Source: an uncultured Eubacteriales bacterium (GTDB lineage: Bacteria; Bacillota; Clostridia; Oscillospirales; CAG-272). From it: DNA of 64,000 bases. The stretch is from NCBI GenBank assembly GCA_934446065.1, contig CAKSDP010000003.1, forward strand, positions 1-64,000, in the 5' to 3' direction. The translations under genes were made by a program, and so were the position numbers. Below are positions 32,640 through 41,510 of this stretch, in pieces; the first letter of the stretch is position 1; every line of letters starts with the position of its first letter. The notes under the pieces were generated by a model. The model was given only the letters and a program-made list of their open reading frames with translations, was not told the origin of the DNA and ran no database searches.

Positions 32640-35156
32640 TCAGTGATTGAACCAGCAATAGGCGTTCGCCTGATACGTTACGTCTGAGCTTCCGCAATAC
32701 TCTCCCGGCTTCAGCGTATTGTAGAAGAACGGAATGCCGTACCATCCGCCGGGTTCAACTCCTGCTGGCAGGTCTCGGTAAACGTACTGCGCATCGGTAA
32801 CGGTGATCTCATACGGGAAGCTGCGGCTCTCCACGCGGACAAGCGACACTTCCCTTGTATTCGTACACTTAGGGGACGCGACGGCGTTGGATTCGTTGCA
32901 ATACTTCACCTTAACGTGTCTGTCGCAATACTCCGACGGCTCCGTACCGTAGGCGAACCATCCGGTCTCCGAGCGGTCTCCGCGCAAGTCGAGGCGGCAG
33001 GCATCGGTCATAAGCTTTCCGGAATCGCGGCAGAACGTTGCCTCGATAAGGCCGTCTGCGGTCTTGAAGGTGAGTAGCTCCTCCGTACCGTTTGCGGCGG
33101 CATCGAGATACTTCTGATGCAGCTTTGTCATAACTGTATTCCACACGATCGCTGCGGGGCTGGCGCCGAATGCGCTGAGCGCGATATTCATATCGTAGCC
33201 GACCCACACTCCGCCGACGTAATACGGTGTGAATCCGACAAACCAACGGTCGAAATCGGCGGTAGTCGTACCGGTCTTTCCGGCTACGTCAACGGAATTC
33301 TTGAGGGTGATGGTGCCCGATGCGGTACCTTCGGGGTCGTTTACTACGTTGTAGAGCATCTTCGTCATGACGCTTGCGCTCTGCTCGCTTATGACGATCT
33401 CCGACTTCTTTTCGTTCGAGAGGATCGTCTCGCCGCTGCTGTCCTTCACCTCCGTATAAAGGCGAGGCTCGGTGAACACGCCTTCATTCTGGAAGATCGA
33501 GTACGCGGCGGTCAGCTCTTTCACGGAAATACCGTAACTGAGCTGTCCGAGCGCGAGAGGCGAGAGGTCGATATCCGACATCACGACGCCGGAAGCCGTT
33601 GTAAACTTATCATAGACTGACGTGAACTTCAGCTTCTGCGTTACGAAATCGTATGACGCCTGCGGTGTGAGATCCTGAAGCACGCGGACGGCGACGGTGT
33701 TTACCGATCGCTCGATCGCGCTGTTGATATTCGTAAGTCCGCGGTAGATGTACGGGAGGTTTCCCGGCCACGCCTGCGGATTCTCCGGATCGGTACCGAA
33801 ATTGACCGGCACATCGTCATAGACCGACGCATAGTTTATGATCCCGGCATCGAGCGCGGGCGCATATACTGACACGGGTTTGATCGACGATCCCGGCGGT
33901 CTGAGAGTGCCGGTGGCGCGGTTGAGGATACGGTTGGAGACCTTCTCTCCCCTGCCGCCGACAAGTCCGAGGACATTATTCGTATACGGATCGACGACGA
34001 CCATCGCCGACTCGGGCTGCATGGAGCTTGACGACTGCGGAAAATACTCGTCGTCGTTCTCGTAGACCTCCTCGAGGACGCCCTGAACCTCGGGATCCAT
34101 GCAGGTATAGATCTTGAGTCCGCCCGTATAGATCGCCATTCCGGCAGAATACTTTGAGTAGCCGTACTTCTCCATGAGGTCATCCTGAACCTCGTTGAAC
34201 ACAGCCTCGGTATACCAGTCGAAGATCGTATTTGTGCCGCCCGATGTCGAGCCGTCGCCCGAATGATCGGCGAGCGTCAGCGGAGTATCGTATGCTGCCT
34301 CCGCTTCCTCTTTTGTGATCTTGTGGTTTATGAGCATATTGTAGATGACGTCGTTGCGGCGCGCAATGCTCTCTTCGGGAAATTTGGAGGGGTTATACTG
34401 ATAGGGGTTCTTGACTATTCCGGTGAGCGTTGCACACTCGACGAGTGACAACTCACTCACGTCCTTGCCGAAATATTCGTTTGCCGCAGCCTGCACACCC
34501 GTACAGTTATTGCCGAAATAGATGACGTTCAGGTACATCTCGAGGATCTGCTCCTTCGAGAGTTGACGCTCGAGGTCGAGCGCACGGAATATCTCCTGCA
34601 CCTTTCGGGTGATCTTGACCTCGTTGTCACCGGTAAGATTCTTGACAAGCTGCTGGGTTATAGTCGAGCCTCCGGCACCCGATCCACCGAACGCATAGCC
34701 TATGACGGCTTTGGTCGTTGTGATGAAATCGACGCCGTTGTGCGAGAAGAAGCGGTGATCCTCCGTTGCGACGAAGGCATCTATAAGTGTTTTGGGCAGC
34801 TTATCGTACTTGACCCAGATACCGTTATCCGCACCGTATATGCGCTGATCCTCGATCTCAACGGCATTGCCGTCGGCATCCGTATAGAAGAGCTGCGTTG
34901 TCTTATCGGCGCTCGCCTGCACGAGGAGAGACGCGTCGATATGTGCATCGACATAGTTGCGCACGTATATCGCAAATGTCGTACCGACGATTATTCCGAT
35001 AATAAAACCGACAAGCATCAGCGTCAGCACGATATTGAGAAAATACGTGAGAACGCGGAGCGCGATTTTGCCGATGCGGCTCAGCGTCTCCTTTGTTTCA
35101 TCGTTCCAATTTATAAAAGAGGGAGTTTTGCGGCTGTTTTTTCGTAACTCTGCCAT
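32640..35156 (-). CDS. ponA: Class A penicillin-binding protein (bifunctional transglycosylase/transpeptidase)
   Basis: 838 residues with a cytoplasmic N-terminus, one membrane anchor (~40-65), and an extracellular GT51 domain (EDHRFFSHNG, GGSTITQQLVKN, EMYLNVIYFG). The transpeptidase domain has SSIKP (near residue 422), SVN and KTGTT (near 628). It polymerises and cross-links peptidoglycan. The C-terminal tail (~700-838) is rich in aromatic residues and Cys. The single-anchor PBP1a layout and length are normal. The ribosome site is weak (AGGGCAG). Confidence 0.94.
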   Translation of the reverse strand: MAELRKNSRKTPSFINWNDETKETLSRIGKIALRVLTYFLNIVLTLMLVGFIIGIIVGTTFAIYVRNYVDAHIDASLLVQASADKTTQLFYTDADGNAVEIEDQRIYGADNGIWVKYDKLPKTLIDAFVATEDHRFFSHNGVDFITTTKAVIGYAFGGSGAGGSTITQQLVKNLTGDNEVKITRKVQEIFRALDLERQLSKEQILEMYLNVIYFGNNCTGVQAAANEYFGKDVSELSLVECATLTGIVKNPYQYNPSKFPEESIARRNDVIYNMLINHKITKEEAEAAYDTPLTLADHSGDGSTSGGTNTIFDWYTEAVFNEVQDDLMEKYGYSKYSAGMAIYTGGLKIYTCMDPEVQGVLEEVYENDDEYFPQSSSSMQPESAMVVVDPYTNNVLGLVGGRGEKVSNRILNRATGTLRPPGSSIKPVSVYAPALDAGIINYASVYDDVPVNFGTDPENPQAWPGNLPYIYRGLTNINSAIERSVNTVAVRVLQDLTPQASYDFVTQKLKFTSVYDKFTTASGVVMSDIDLSPLALGQLSYGISVKELTAAYSIFQNEGVFTEPRLYTEVKDSSGETILSNEKKSEIVISEQSASVMTKMLYNVVNDPEGTASGTITLKNSVDVAGKTGTTTADFDRWFVGFTPYYVGGVWVGYDMNIALSAFGASPAAIVWNTVMTKLHQKYLDAAANGTEELLTFKTADGLIEATFCRDSGKLMTDACRLDLRGDRSETGWFAYGTEPSEYCDRHVKVKYCNESNAVASPKCTNTREVSLVRVESRSFPYEITVTDAQYVYRDLPAGVEPGGWYGIPFFYNTLKPGEYCGSSDVTYQANAYCWFNH

Positions 35157-35217
35157 TTCTGCCCTGCCTTTCTCTTTTGTTTCCGGAATGTGCTACGGTA
35201 TATTGTACTATAAATAT

Positions 35218-35247
35218 TTGAATATTTCGTGAACTTGTGACGATAAT
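35218..35247 (+). promoter_or_regulatory. Possible promoter of the small lipoprotein gene
   Basis: TTGAAT at 35218-35223, an 18-base spacer and GATAAT at 35242-35247, in an AT-rich divergent gap shared with the penicillin-binding protein gene. Moderate match only. Confidence 0.4.
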
Positions 35248-35281
35248 ACTATTATATTGCATTTTGTGGGGAATTTACATC

Positions 35282-35626
35282 ATGAAACGGTTAATTATGA
35301 AATTTATTTCACGCAATCTCACGGCACTGCTTCTTGTCTTTCTCGTTTTCGCATCGGCGTTTGTATCATGCGGGATGATCTCCTCGATAAAGAAGGGGCT
35401 GTCCCTCTCCGGTCGCGACACTGCCGTTGTTTCGGCGGAGCGATTCATTCTGAAGGAGTATGACGGGAGGATCGGGGTTTTCGTTCCCGGCGATGACACG
35501 CCGAGCGAGATCGTACCTGTATACGTATTATATCTGCCCGAAGCCGACCGCAAGGCGCTTGCAAGCGGGATCAGTGTATCAGGCAGAAAAGCGCTGCGCG
35601 CGATGATCGACGATTTTCAGAGCTGA
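35282..35626 (+). CDS. Small lipoprotein with BofC-C-like domain
   Basis: 114 residues. A basic start, a hydrophobic stretch and a lipobox-like FVSCG (Cys near residue 30) suggest a lipoprotein. The domain FILKEYDGRIGVFVPGDDTP...LPEADRKALASGI resembles a short domain common in clostridia and related to the C-terminal domain of BofC, a sporulation checkpoint protein; this is recognition by pattern only. ATG 35282 lies ten bases after GGGGAA. An alternative start is ATG 35297. Its stop is only 2 bases from the convergent dnaE stop. Confidence 0.65.
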   Translation: MKRLIMKFISRNLTALLLVFLVFASAFVSCGMISSIKKGLSLSGRDTAVVSAERFILKEYDGRIGVFVPGDDTPSEIVPVYVLYLPEADRKALASGISVSGRKALRAMIDDFQS

Positions 35627-35628
35627 AA

Positions 35629-38600
35629 TTACTTCAGGACAACCGAATCGTCTCCGAGTATGCCGCGCAGGACCGACAGTGCCATCGGCGACGCGCTCGT
35701 CGCAAGTCCGGTGTTTTTCACATACGATGAGGTCACCGTATTATAGTACACGACGGGCACCGCGCCGTCGAATATCGCAAATATGCTCTCAAGCCTTCGC
35801 AAAAGCTTTTCATCGGTCATATCAAATCTGATATAGAGGCGGCGGGGTTTCGGCGGGGTCTGCGGCGGTGTTTGTGTTTGCGGAGGTGCCGGTGCTTTGC
35901 GGGGAGTTTCCCGTCTTTCGGGGACCGGAACGGATACGGCTTTTCTTATATGCTCGTTATCAATGAGTACAAAAAGCTCGTTGCAGATCAGTCGCGGGGC
36001 ATCATCGTCCTTTGCGGAAAGCGTTCCGCTGACGCAGATGGGAGAATCGGTATTGATGAGGTAGCCGACGTGCTCGAAAGCGTTCGGGAATATGATGACC
36101 TCGATCTCGCCCGAACCGTCCTCAAGGGTGACGAACGCCATCTTTCCGCCCTTGCGTGTATCCTTGATCGTTCTGCGGGTAACTGAGCCGCAGATAACAA
36201 ACACAGATGCCGCGGCGTCTCCGCGATCGAACGATTCGCGAAGCGACGATATTTTCACGGGGGAGATGAGCGCGGTATGCTCGCTGTAATCGTCGAGAAT
36301 ATGGCCGGAGGCGAACACGCCGAGATACTCCTTTTCAAGGAACAGCTTGTCCCGCACGCTCATCTCCGGGATCTGCGGAAGCTCAAGATGCGGCATCATG
36401 CTCTGCTCCGTTATTCCGTCGAACATACCGAGCTGACCCGTATCCTCGTGCTTTGCGGAAAGCTCTATCGCGGTGTCGAGCGTTGCCGCCATACGGCTGC
36501 GGTACTCGCCGAGGCTGTCGAGTGCGCCCGATTTTACAAGGGCTTCAAGCTGACGCCGATTCAGAGAATGATCTGCGGCACGCGTCAGAAAATCGACATA
36601 GCTCGTGTACTCTCCACGGCTCTCGCGTTCGGCTATGAGTACGCGGGCGTAGCTGTCTCCGACATTGCGCACGGCGGAGAGCGGGAATCTCACCGAATTA
36701 TTCTCTGCGTGAAACTCCGTATAGCTGCGGTTTATATCGGGCGGAAGCACGGCGATGCCCTGCTTTGCATACTCGCTTATATACTCCGATATTTTCGCGG
36801 GATTGCCGATAACGGAGGTAAGCAGTGCGCAGAAATACTCAAGCGGATATCTGCATTTGAGGTACGCCGTTCTGTACGACAGCACGGCATATGCTGCGGC
36901 GTGGCTCTTATTGAATGCATAGCTTGAGAAGCCGACGATATCGTCGAAGAGGCGTGCGACCTCGTTTGCGTCAAGCCCTCGCTCGGCTGCGCCCGCGTAA
37001 AAATGCTCGCGTTCCCGCTCAAGCTCGTCGAGATGCTTTTTCGCGATCGCGCGGCGGACTATATCCGCCTGTCCGTATGAATATCCCGCTACCGTGCGGA
37101 ATATCTGCATGACCTGCTCCTGATAGACGATACAGCCATACGTATCGGCAAGGATCTCGGCTACGCCGGGGATATTATATCCGCCGCCCGCTCCGCCGTT
37201 CCGGTTCTCGATATAGTGAGGGATAAAATCCATGGGGCCGGGGCGGTACAGGGCAATTGCGGCGATTATCTCCTCGAAGCGGTTCGGTTTCAGCTGCTGG
37301 AGCATCTGCTTCATACCGCTGCTCTCAAGCTGAAACACACCGTCAGTCTTTCCGCGCGATATCATACGGTACACGTCCGGATCGTCGTCCGGCACGCGGT
37401 CTATACGAAAATCAGGCACGCTCTCGCGTATCTGCCGCTCTGCGGCGTCGATGATCGTAAGATAGCGGAGTGCGAGAAAATCGAATTTCAGGAGTCCGAG
37501 CTCGGCGACGCCCTCCATGGTATACTGCGTGACGATGACCCCGCCGTTGTCGCTTACGGGGACGTAGTGTGTCACCGGCTCCTTGGTTATAACGACGCCG
37601 GCGGCGTGGGTCGAGGCATGGCGCGGCATTCCCTCAAGCGCACGTGATATATCGATAAGTCGGCGCACGGCGGCATCGGATTCGTAAAGCTCGCGCAGTT
37701 CGCGGCTGCGCATTGCGTCGTCAAGCGTAATGCCGAGGTCGCGCGGGATAAGCTTTGCCACGCGGTCGCACTCGGAATAGCTCATTCCGAGCGCGCGTCC
37801 GGCGTCACGTATGACGGCTCTTGCCGCCATTGTACCGAACGTGATTATCTGAGCGACGCGGTCATGCCCGTACTTTTCGCGCACATACTCGATGACCTCA
37901 TCGCGGCGGTTATAGCAGAAATCAATATCGAAATCGGGCATACTGACGCGCTCGGGATTGAGAAAGCGCTCAAACAGCAGATCATATTTTATGGGGTCGA
38001 TATCGGTGATCCCGCAGAGGAAGGCGACAAGGCTTCCGGCGCCCGAGCCTCTGCCGGGGCCCACGGGGATTCCATGGCTTTTGGCGTAATTCACGAAATC
38101 CCATACGATGAGGAAATACTCGGAATACCCCATTTGCGAAATGACGGACAGCTCGTAGTCCATGCGCTCCCGATAGACCGCGATATCAGCCGAGAGAGCG
38201 AACGCGCCGTCGCCGAATCGCGAGGACATCCCGCACTCGGCAAGCTCCCGCAGGTACGAGTCACCGGTAACTCCGCTCGGCAGATCGTATGACGGCAGGA
38301 GCGTTTTTCCCGTTTCAAAATCGAAATTGCACATCTCGGCGATGCGCACCGTATTCTCTATCGCGCCCTCGTACTCGCCGAAGAGCGCTGCCATCTCATC
38401 GCCGGATTTGAAATAGAACTCGTTTGTTTCAAATCCGATCGGTCTGCCGTCGGTAATAGTGCTGTTCGTCTGTATGCACATAAGGATCGCCTGACTCTCG
38501 GCATCGGTCTTACGCAGATAATGGACGTCGTTCGTCGCCGCCATCGGAATACGGCACTCGCGTGCAAGGCGGACGAGCTCGGGAAGGATACGCGCCTGCT

Positions 38601-39144
38601 CGGCGATCCCGTGATCCTGAAGCTCAATATAGTAATTGCCCTCGCCGAAGATCTCCTTCATCTGCATGGCATGGCGGCACGCGTCGTCAAAATCGCCTGC
38701 GGCAAGTGCGCGCGGGATATATCCGGCGAGGCACGCGGAAAGCGCACAAAGCCCCTCAGAGTGTTCTCTGAGAAGCTCCATATCTATTCTCGGCTTTGAA
38801 TAGAATCCCTCGATAAACGCGCGGGACACCATATATATCAGGTTTTCGTACCCTTTTTTATTTTTGACGAGCAGGATCAGGTGATAGCTTTTGGAATCGA
38901 CGCCGTGCTCCTTGTCCGTCATCCTGCGAGGAGCGACATAGACCTCACATCCGATTATCGGCTTGACTCCGCACTTTTTACACTCGTCGTAGAATTTCAG
39001 TGCGCCGTACATAACACCGTGATCCGTTATCGCAACGGCGCTCATCCCCTGCTCCTTTGCCATTTTCGGAATATCGGAGATACGGCACGCTCCGTCAAGC
39101 AGGCTGTACTCGCTGTGCAGGTGCAGATGAACAAAATCAGTCAT
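35629..39144 (-). CDS. dnaE: DNA polymerase III alpha subunit (DnaE)
   Basis: 1171 residues. A PHP domain comes first (HLHLHSEYSLLDG). The polymerase palm follows, with catalytic Asp in MPDFDIDF near residue 400 and GPGRGSGAGS just before, then finger and tandem helix-hairpin-helix regions. An OB fold (KMAFVTLEDGSGEIEVIIF) lies near residue 1020. This is the DnaE1-type replicase/lagging-strand polymerase, with normal length. AAAGGAG upstream of ATG 39144 supports the start. A Pro-rich linker lies near residue 1090. Confidence 0.97.
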   Translation of the reverse strand: MTDFVHLHLHSEYSLLDGACRISDIPKMAKEQGMSAVAITDHGVMYGALKFYDECKKCGVKPIIGCEVYVAPRRMTDKEHGVDSKSYHLILLVKNKKGYENLIYMVSRAFIEGFYSKPRIDMELLREHSEGLCALSACLAGYIPRALAAGDFDDACRHAMQMKEIFGEGNYYIELQDHGIAEQARILPELVRLARECRIPMAATNDVHYLRKTDAESQAILMCIQTNSTITDGRPIGFETNEFYFKSGDEMAALFGEYEGAIENTVRIAEMCNFDFETGKTLLPSYDLPSGVTGDSYLRELAECGMSSRFGDGAFALSADIAVYRERMDYELSVISQMGYSEYFLIVWDFVNYAKSHGIPVGPGRGSGAGSLVAFLCGITDIDPIKYDLLFERFLNPERVSMPDFDIDFCYNRRDEVIEYVREKYGHDRVAQIITFGTMAARAVIRDAGRALGMSYSECDRVAKLIPRDLGITLDDAMRSRELRELYESDAAVRRLIDISRALEGMPRHASTHAAGVVITKEPVTHYVPVSDNGGVIVTQYTMEGVAELGLLKFDFLALRYLTIIDAAERQIRESVPDFRIDRVPDDDPDVYRMISRGKTDGVFQLESSGMKQMLQQLKPNRFEEIIAAIALYRPGPMDFIPHYIENRNGGAGGGYNIPGVAEILADTYGCIVYQEQVMQIFRTVAGYSYGQADIVRRAIAKKHLDELEREREHFYAGAAERGLDANEVARLFDDIVGFSSYAFNKSHAAAYAVLSYRTAYLKCRYPLEYFCALLTSVIGNPAKISEYISEYAKQGIAVLPPDINRSYTEFHAENNSVRFPLSAVRNVGDSYARVLIAERESRGEYTSYVDFLTRAADHSLNRRQLEALVKSGALDSLGEYRSRMAATLDTAIELSAKHEDTGQLGMFDGITEQSMMPHLELPQIPEMSVRDKLFLEKEYLGVFASGHILDDYSEHTALISPVKISSLRESFDRGDAAASVFVICGSVTRRTIKDTRKGGKMAFVTLEDGSGEIEVIIFPNAFEHVGYLINTDSPICVSGTLSAKDDDAPRLICNELFVLIDNEHIRKAVSVPVPERRETPRKAPAPPQTQTPPQTPPKPRRLYIRFDMTDEKLLRRLESIFAIFDGAVPVVYYNTVTSSYVKNTGLATSASPMALSVLRGILGDDSVVLK

Positions 39145-39160
39145 ATACGGCTCCTTTCCG

Positions 39161-39889
39161 TCAGGTGGTCTCTGACAGCTTTGATCTGTAAAAATCCGCT
39201 ATTTTATCAAGTCTGTGCTTGACGCCGGATTTCGAGATCGGCGGGACGAATCTGCGCCCAAGCTCCGACATGGAATCATCGGGGTACTTGACACGGAGAT
39301 TTGCGGTTTTCTTGAGGTCGCCCGTCAGCAGATCGAAAAATCCGCGCTCTTTCAACTCGTCGATTATGCGTATCTGCTCCTCGGACGCGCTCAGTATCTT
39401 CGCGATGTTCGCCGAATCGCAGTTGACCTGACGGTTCGTGTTCTCGCGCATTTCTCGCATGATCTTGGAGTCCATGACGCGGAACGATGCGGTTGCGGCA
39501 CCGATATATCCGAGGAGATCCTCGATGGCGGTACTGCTCTTGAAATAGAGTATCTCCCGTCCCGATCTTTCGGTCGATCCCGCCTCAAATCCGGCAGCGG
39601 CAAGGACCTCTTTCGCGGCATTCGCCGACTGCTTGTCCGGGAACGCGAAATCGAGGTGATACCCCTTTGCGGGGTCAGTCACGCTGCCTGCGGCGACAAA
39701 CAATCCTGCAACAAAATACGACAGGCAATCGCGGCACACAAGCCCGTTATACCCGCGCATGATGCTTTTTGCGGGGTCGTCTCCGTCGAAGATCGTTTCT
39801 CCGTCTGATAAGGCGTGCGCACAGCATTTTTTTCTTATCTTCTGCGAGGTGATATGCTCCTTCACCTCGGCGGAAAAGCTCTTGTTCAT
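39161..39889 (-). CDS. whiA: WhiA-family DNA-binding protein, shortened N-terminal domain
   Basis: 242 residues against the usual ~300-325. It retains CRDCLSYFVAGLFVAAGSVTD (the second LAGLIDADG-like repeat), NRQVNCDSANIAKI and the C-terminal HTH (MSELGRRFVPPISKSGVKHRL). The region before Cys52 is too short to hold the first half of the homing-endonuclease-like domain. WhiA acts in division and sporulation regulation. It follows murB by three bases and precedes dnaE, a typical clostridial order, though rapZ and yvcK are absent between murB and whiA. Confidence 0.9.
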   Translation of the reverse strand: MNKSFSAEVKEHITSQKIRKKCCAHALSDGETIFDGDDPAKSIMRGYNGLVCRDCLSYFVAGLFVAAGSVTDPAKGYHLDFAFPDKQSANAAKEVLAAAGFEAGSTERSGREILYFKSSTAIEDLLGYIGAATASFRVMDSKIMREMRENTNRQVNCDSANIAKILSASEEQIRIIDELKERGFFDLLTGDLKKTANLRVKYPDDSMSELGRRFVPPISKSGVKHRLDKIADFYRSKLSETT

Positions 39890-39892
39890 CGC

Positions 39893-40801
39893 TTACTCCA
39901 CGAAAATTATCTCGTTTTCTATATTGACGCCGAACTTCTCAAAAAGTACCGACCTGATGTGATCCGACAGTGCACGCACATCGGCGGCGGTAGCTCCGCC
40001 CGTGTTCACAATGAATCCGGCGTGCTTCGGCGACACCTGAGCGCCGCCGACCGCATATCCCTTGAGTCCCGCTTCGTCTATCATTGCGGCGGTATATCTT
40101 CCGGGGACACGCTTGAACGCGCTTCCGGCACTCGGATACTCGAGAGGCTGCTTCTCACGACGCCTTGACATGAAATCGTCCATTTTGGCGCGGATGGATT
40201 CCGCATCTCCCATGTCGAGCGTGAATTTCGCCGAAACGATCAGCCGTTCCGGGTGAAATCTGTACACGCTCGTTCGATATCCGAAATCGTGGCACTCGAG
40301 CGGGATCGTTCGGCACTCGCCCGACTCCGTATCGTAATACGTACTCTCGGCGAGGACACCCGCGATCTCTCCGTCGTATGCGCCTGCGTTCATATAGATC
40401 GCGCCGCCGACACTGCCCGGGATACCGTAGGCAAACTCAAGCCCGGTAAGACCGCGGCGCATTGCGGCTACGGCAAGCTCAGTAAGGCTCACGCCCGCCG
40501 AAGCTGTGACGGATGTATTGTCAAACACTGTATCGGACATTGCGGTGGTGGTGATGACCGCTCCGGCAAATCCCTCGTCGGGATAGACGAGGTTTGACGA
40601 TCTGCCGCACACAAACGCTCTGATGCCGAGCTTATTTGCGAGGTTCACGGACTCCTCAAGCTCGCGGGCGCACGACGGCATGACGAAAAATCTCGCGCTG
40701 CCGCCGATTCTGAATGTTGAATGAGCTGACATCGGCTCGTTCTCGAGATATTTCACCCCACGCCGCGTCAGCTCTGCGGCATATCCGCAAAAATCAGGCA
40801 T
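39893..40801 (-). CDS. murB: UDP-N-acetylmuramate dehydrogenase
   Basis: 302 residues of the FAD-dependent type II MurB family. Signature segments are HSTFRIGGSARF, GRSSNLV, GIPGSVGGAIYMNAGAY and the catalytic-region GSAFKR. It reduces UDP-GlcNAc-enolpyruvate to UDP-MurNAc. ATG 40801 has GGAGGAG upstream and is chosen over TTG 40819. It overlaps the 3' end of the HAD gene by 8 bases. Confidence 0.95.
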   Translation of the reverse strand: MPDFCGYAAELTRRGVKYLENEPMSAHSTFRIGGSARFFVMPSCARELEESVNLANKLGIRAFVCGRSSNLVYPDEGFAGAVITTTAMSDTVFDNTSVTASAGVSLTELAVAAMRRGLTGLEFAYGIPGSVGGAIYMNAGAYDGEIAGVLAESTYYDTESGECRTIPLECHDFGYRTSVYRFHPERLIVSAKFTLDMGDAESIRAKMDDFMSRRREKQPLEYPSAGSAFKRVPGRYTAAMIDEAGLKGYAVGGAQVSPKHAGFIVNTGGATAADVRALSDHIRSVLFEKFGVNIENEIIFVE

Positions 40802-41510
40802 CACAGCACTCCTCCGCAAGAAATATATTAAGTATATCGGATATACTCTTTACAGTATATGTTGCACTGCACGGCGGATATTCGCGCCCACGTGTCACGA
40901 GGACGGAATCAAGCCCTGACGCCTCAGCTCCGCCTATATCGGAGGTCACGGAATCGCCGACGACGACGTAGTGCGAACGGTCGCTGTCACCGACGGAGCG
41001 CAGAACAAAATCAAAAAACTCCGGCGACGGCTTATTTTTCCCGATATCCTCGGAGATAAATAGACCTGACAGGTACGGCGCGAGCGGCGAATTGTCAAGT
41101 CTGCCGTGCTGCACCGACGACGTACCGTTTGTCACAATGTACAGGCGGTACTTCTGCGCAAGCTTTTTGCAGGTTTCAAGCACACCGGGGACGAGCATTC
41201 CCTCGTGAGAAAGCGATATCATATATTCGGCGGCAAAGGAGGGGGCGTTTGTCTCAGAGAGGACGCCGCTTTCGCGGAAGACGCGTGAAAAGCGCTCGAT
41301 TTTAAGCTTTTCGCGCGTGGTCTCGCCGCGCTCGAGAGCCTTCCACAGCTCGTCATTTACGCGATGATACAGCGAGTACAGGGCACAAGGCTCGTAATCG
41401 CCCTCGGGCGAGAAGCGGGCAAGCGTATGGAAAAACGCAGCCCGCTCAGCCGCCGCGAAGTCAAGGAGAGTATCGTCCGCGTCGAGGAGAATGTATTTAT
41501 AATTCATCAT
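40794..41510 (-). CDS. HAD-superfamily phosphatase, YjjG-like
   Basis: 238 residues. HAD motif I is LLDADDTLLDF (nucleophile Asp near residue 10), motif II IVTNGTSS, motif III/IV KNKPSPEFF and VVGDSVTSDIGGA. It resembles YjjG/YfnB pyrimidine nucleotidases, which remove non-canonical nucleotides; the substrate is inferred. The start overlaps the tyrS stop (ATGA) with a second ATG next to it. Confidence 0.88.
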   Translation of the reverse strand: MMNYKYILLDADDTLLDFAAAERAAFFHTLARFSPEGDYEPCALYSLYHRVNDELWKALERGETTREKLKIERFSRVFRESGVLSETNAPSFAAEYMISLSHEGMLVPGVLETCKKLAQKYRLYIVTNGTSSVQHGRLDNSPLAPYLSGLFISEDIGKNKPSPEFFDFVLRSVGDSDRSHYVVVGDSVTSDIGGAEASGLDSVLVTRGREYPPCSATYTVKSISDILNIFLAEECCDA

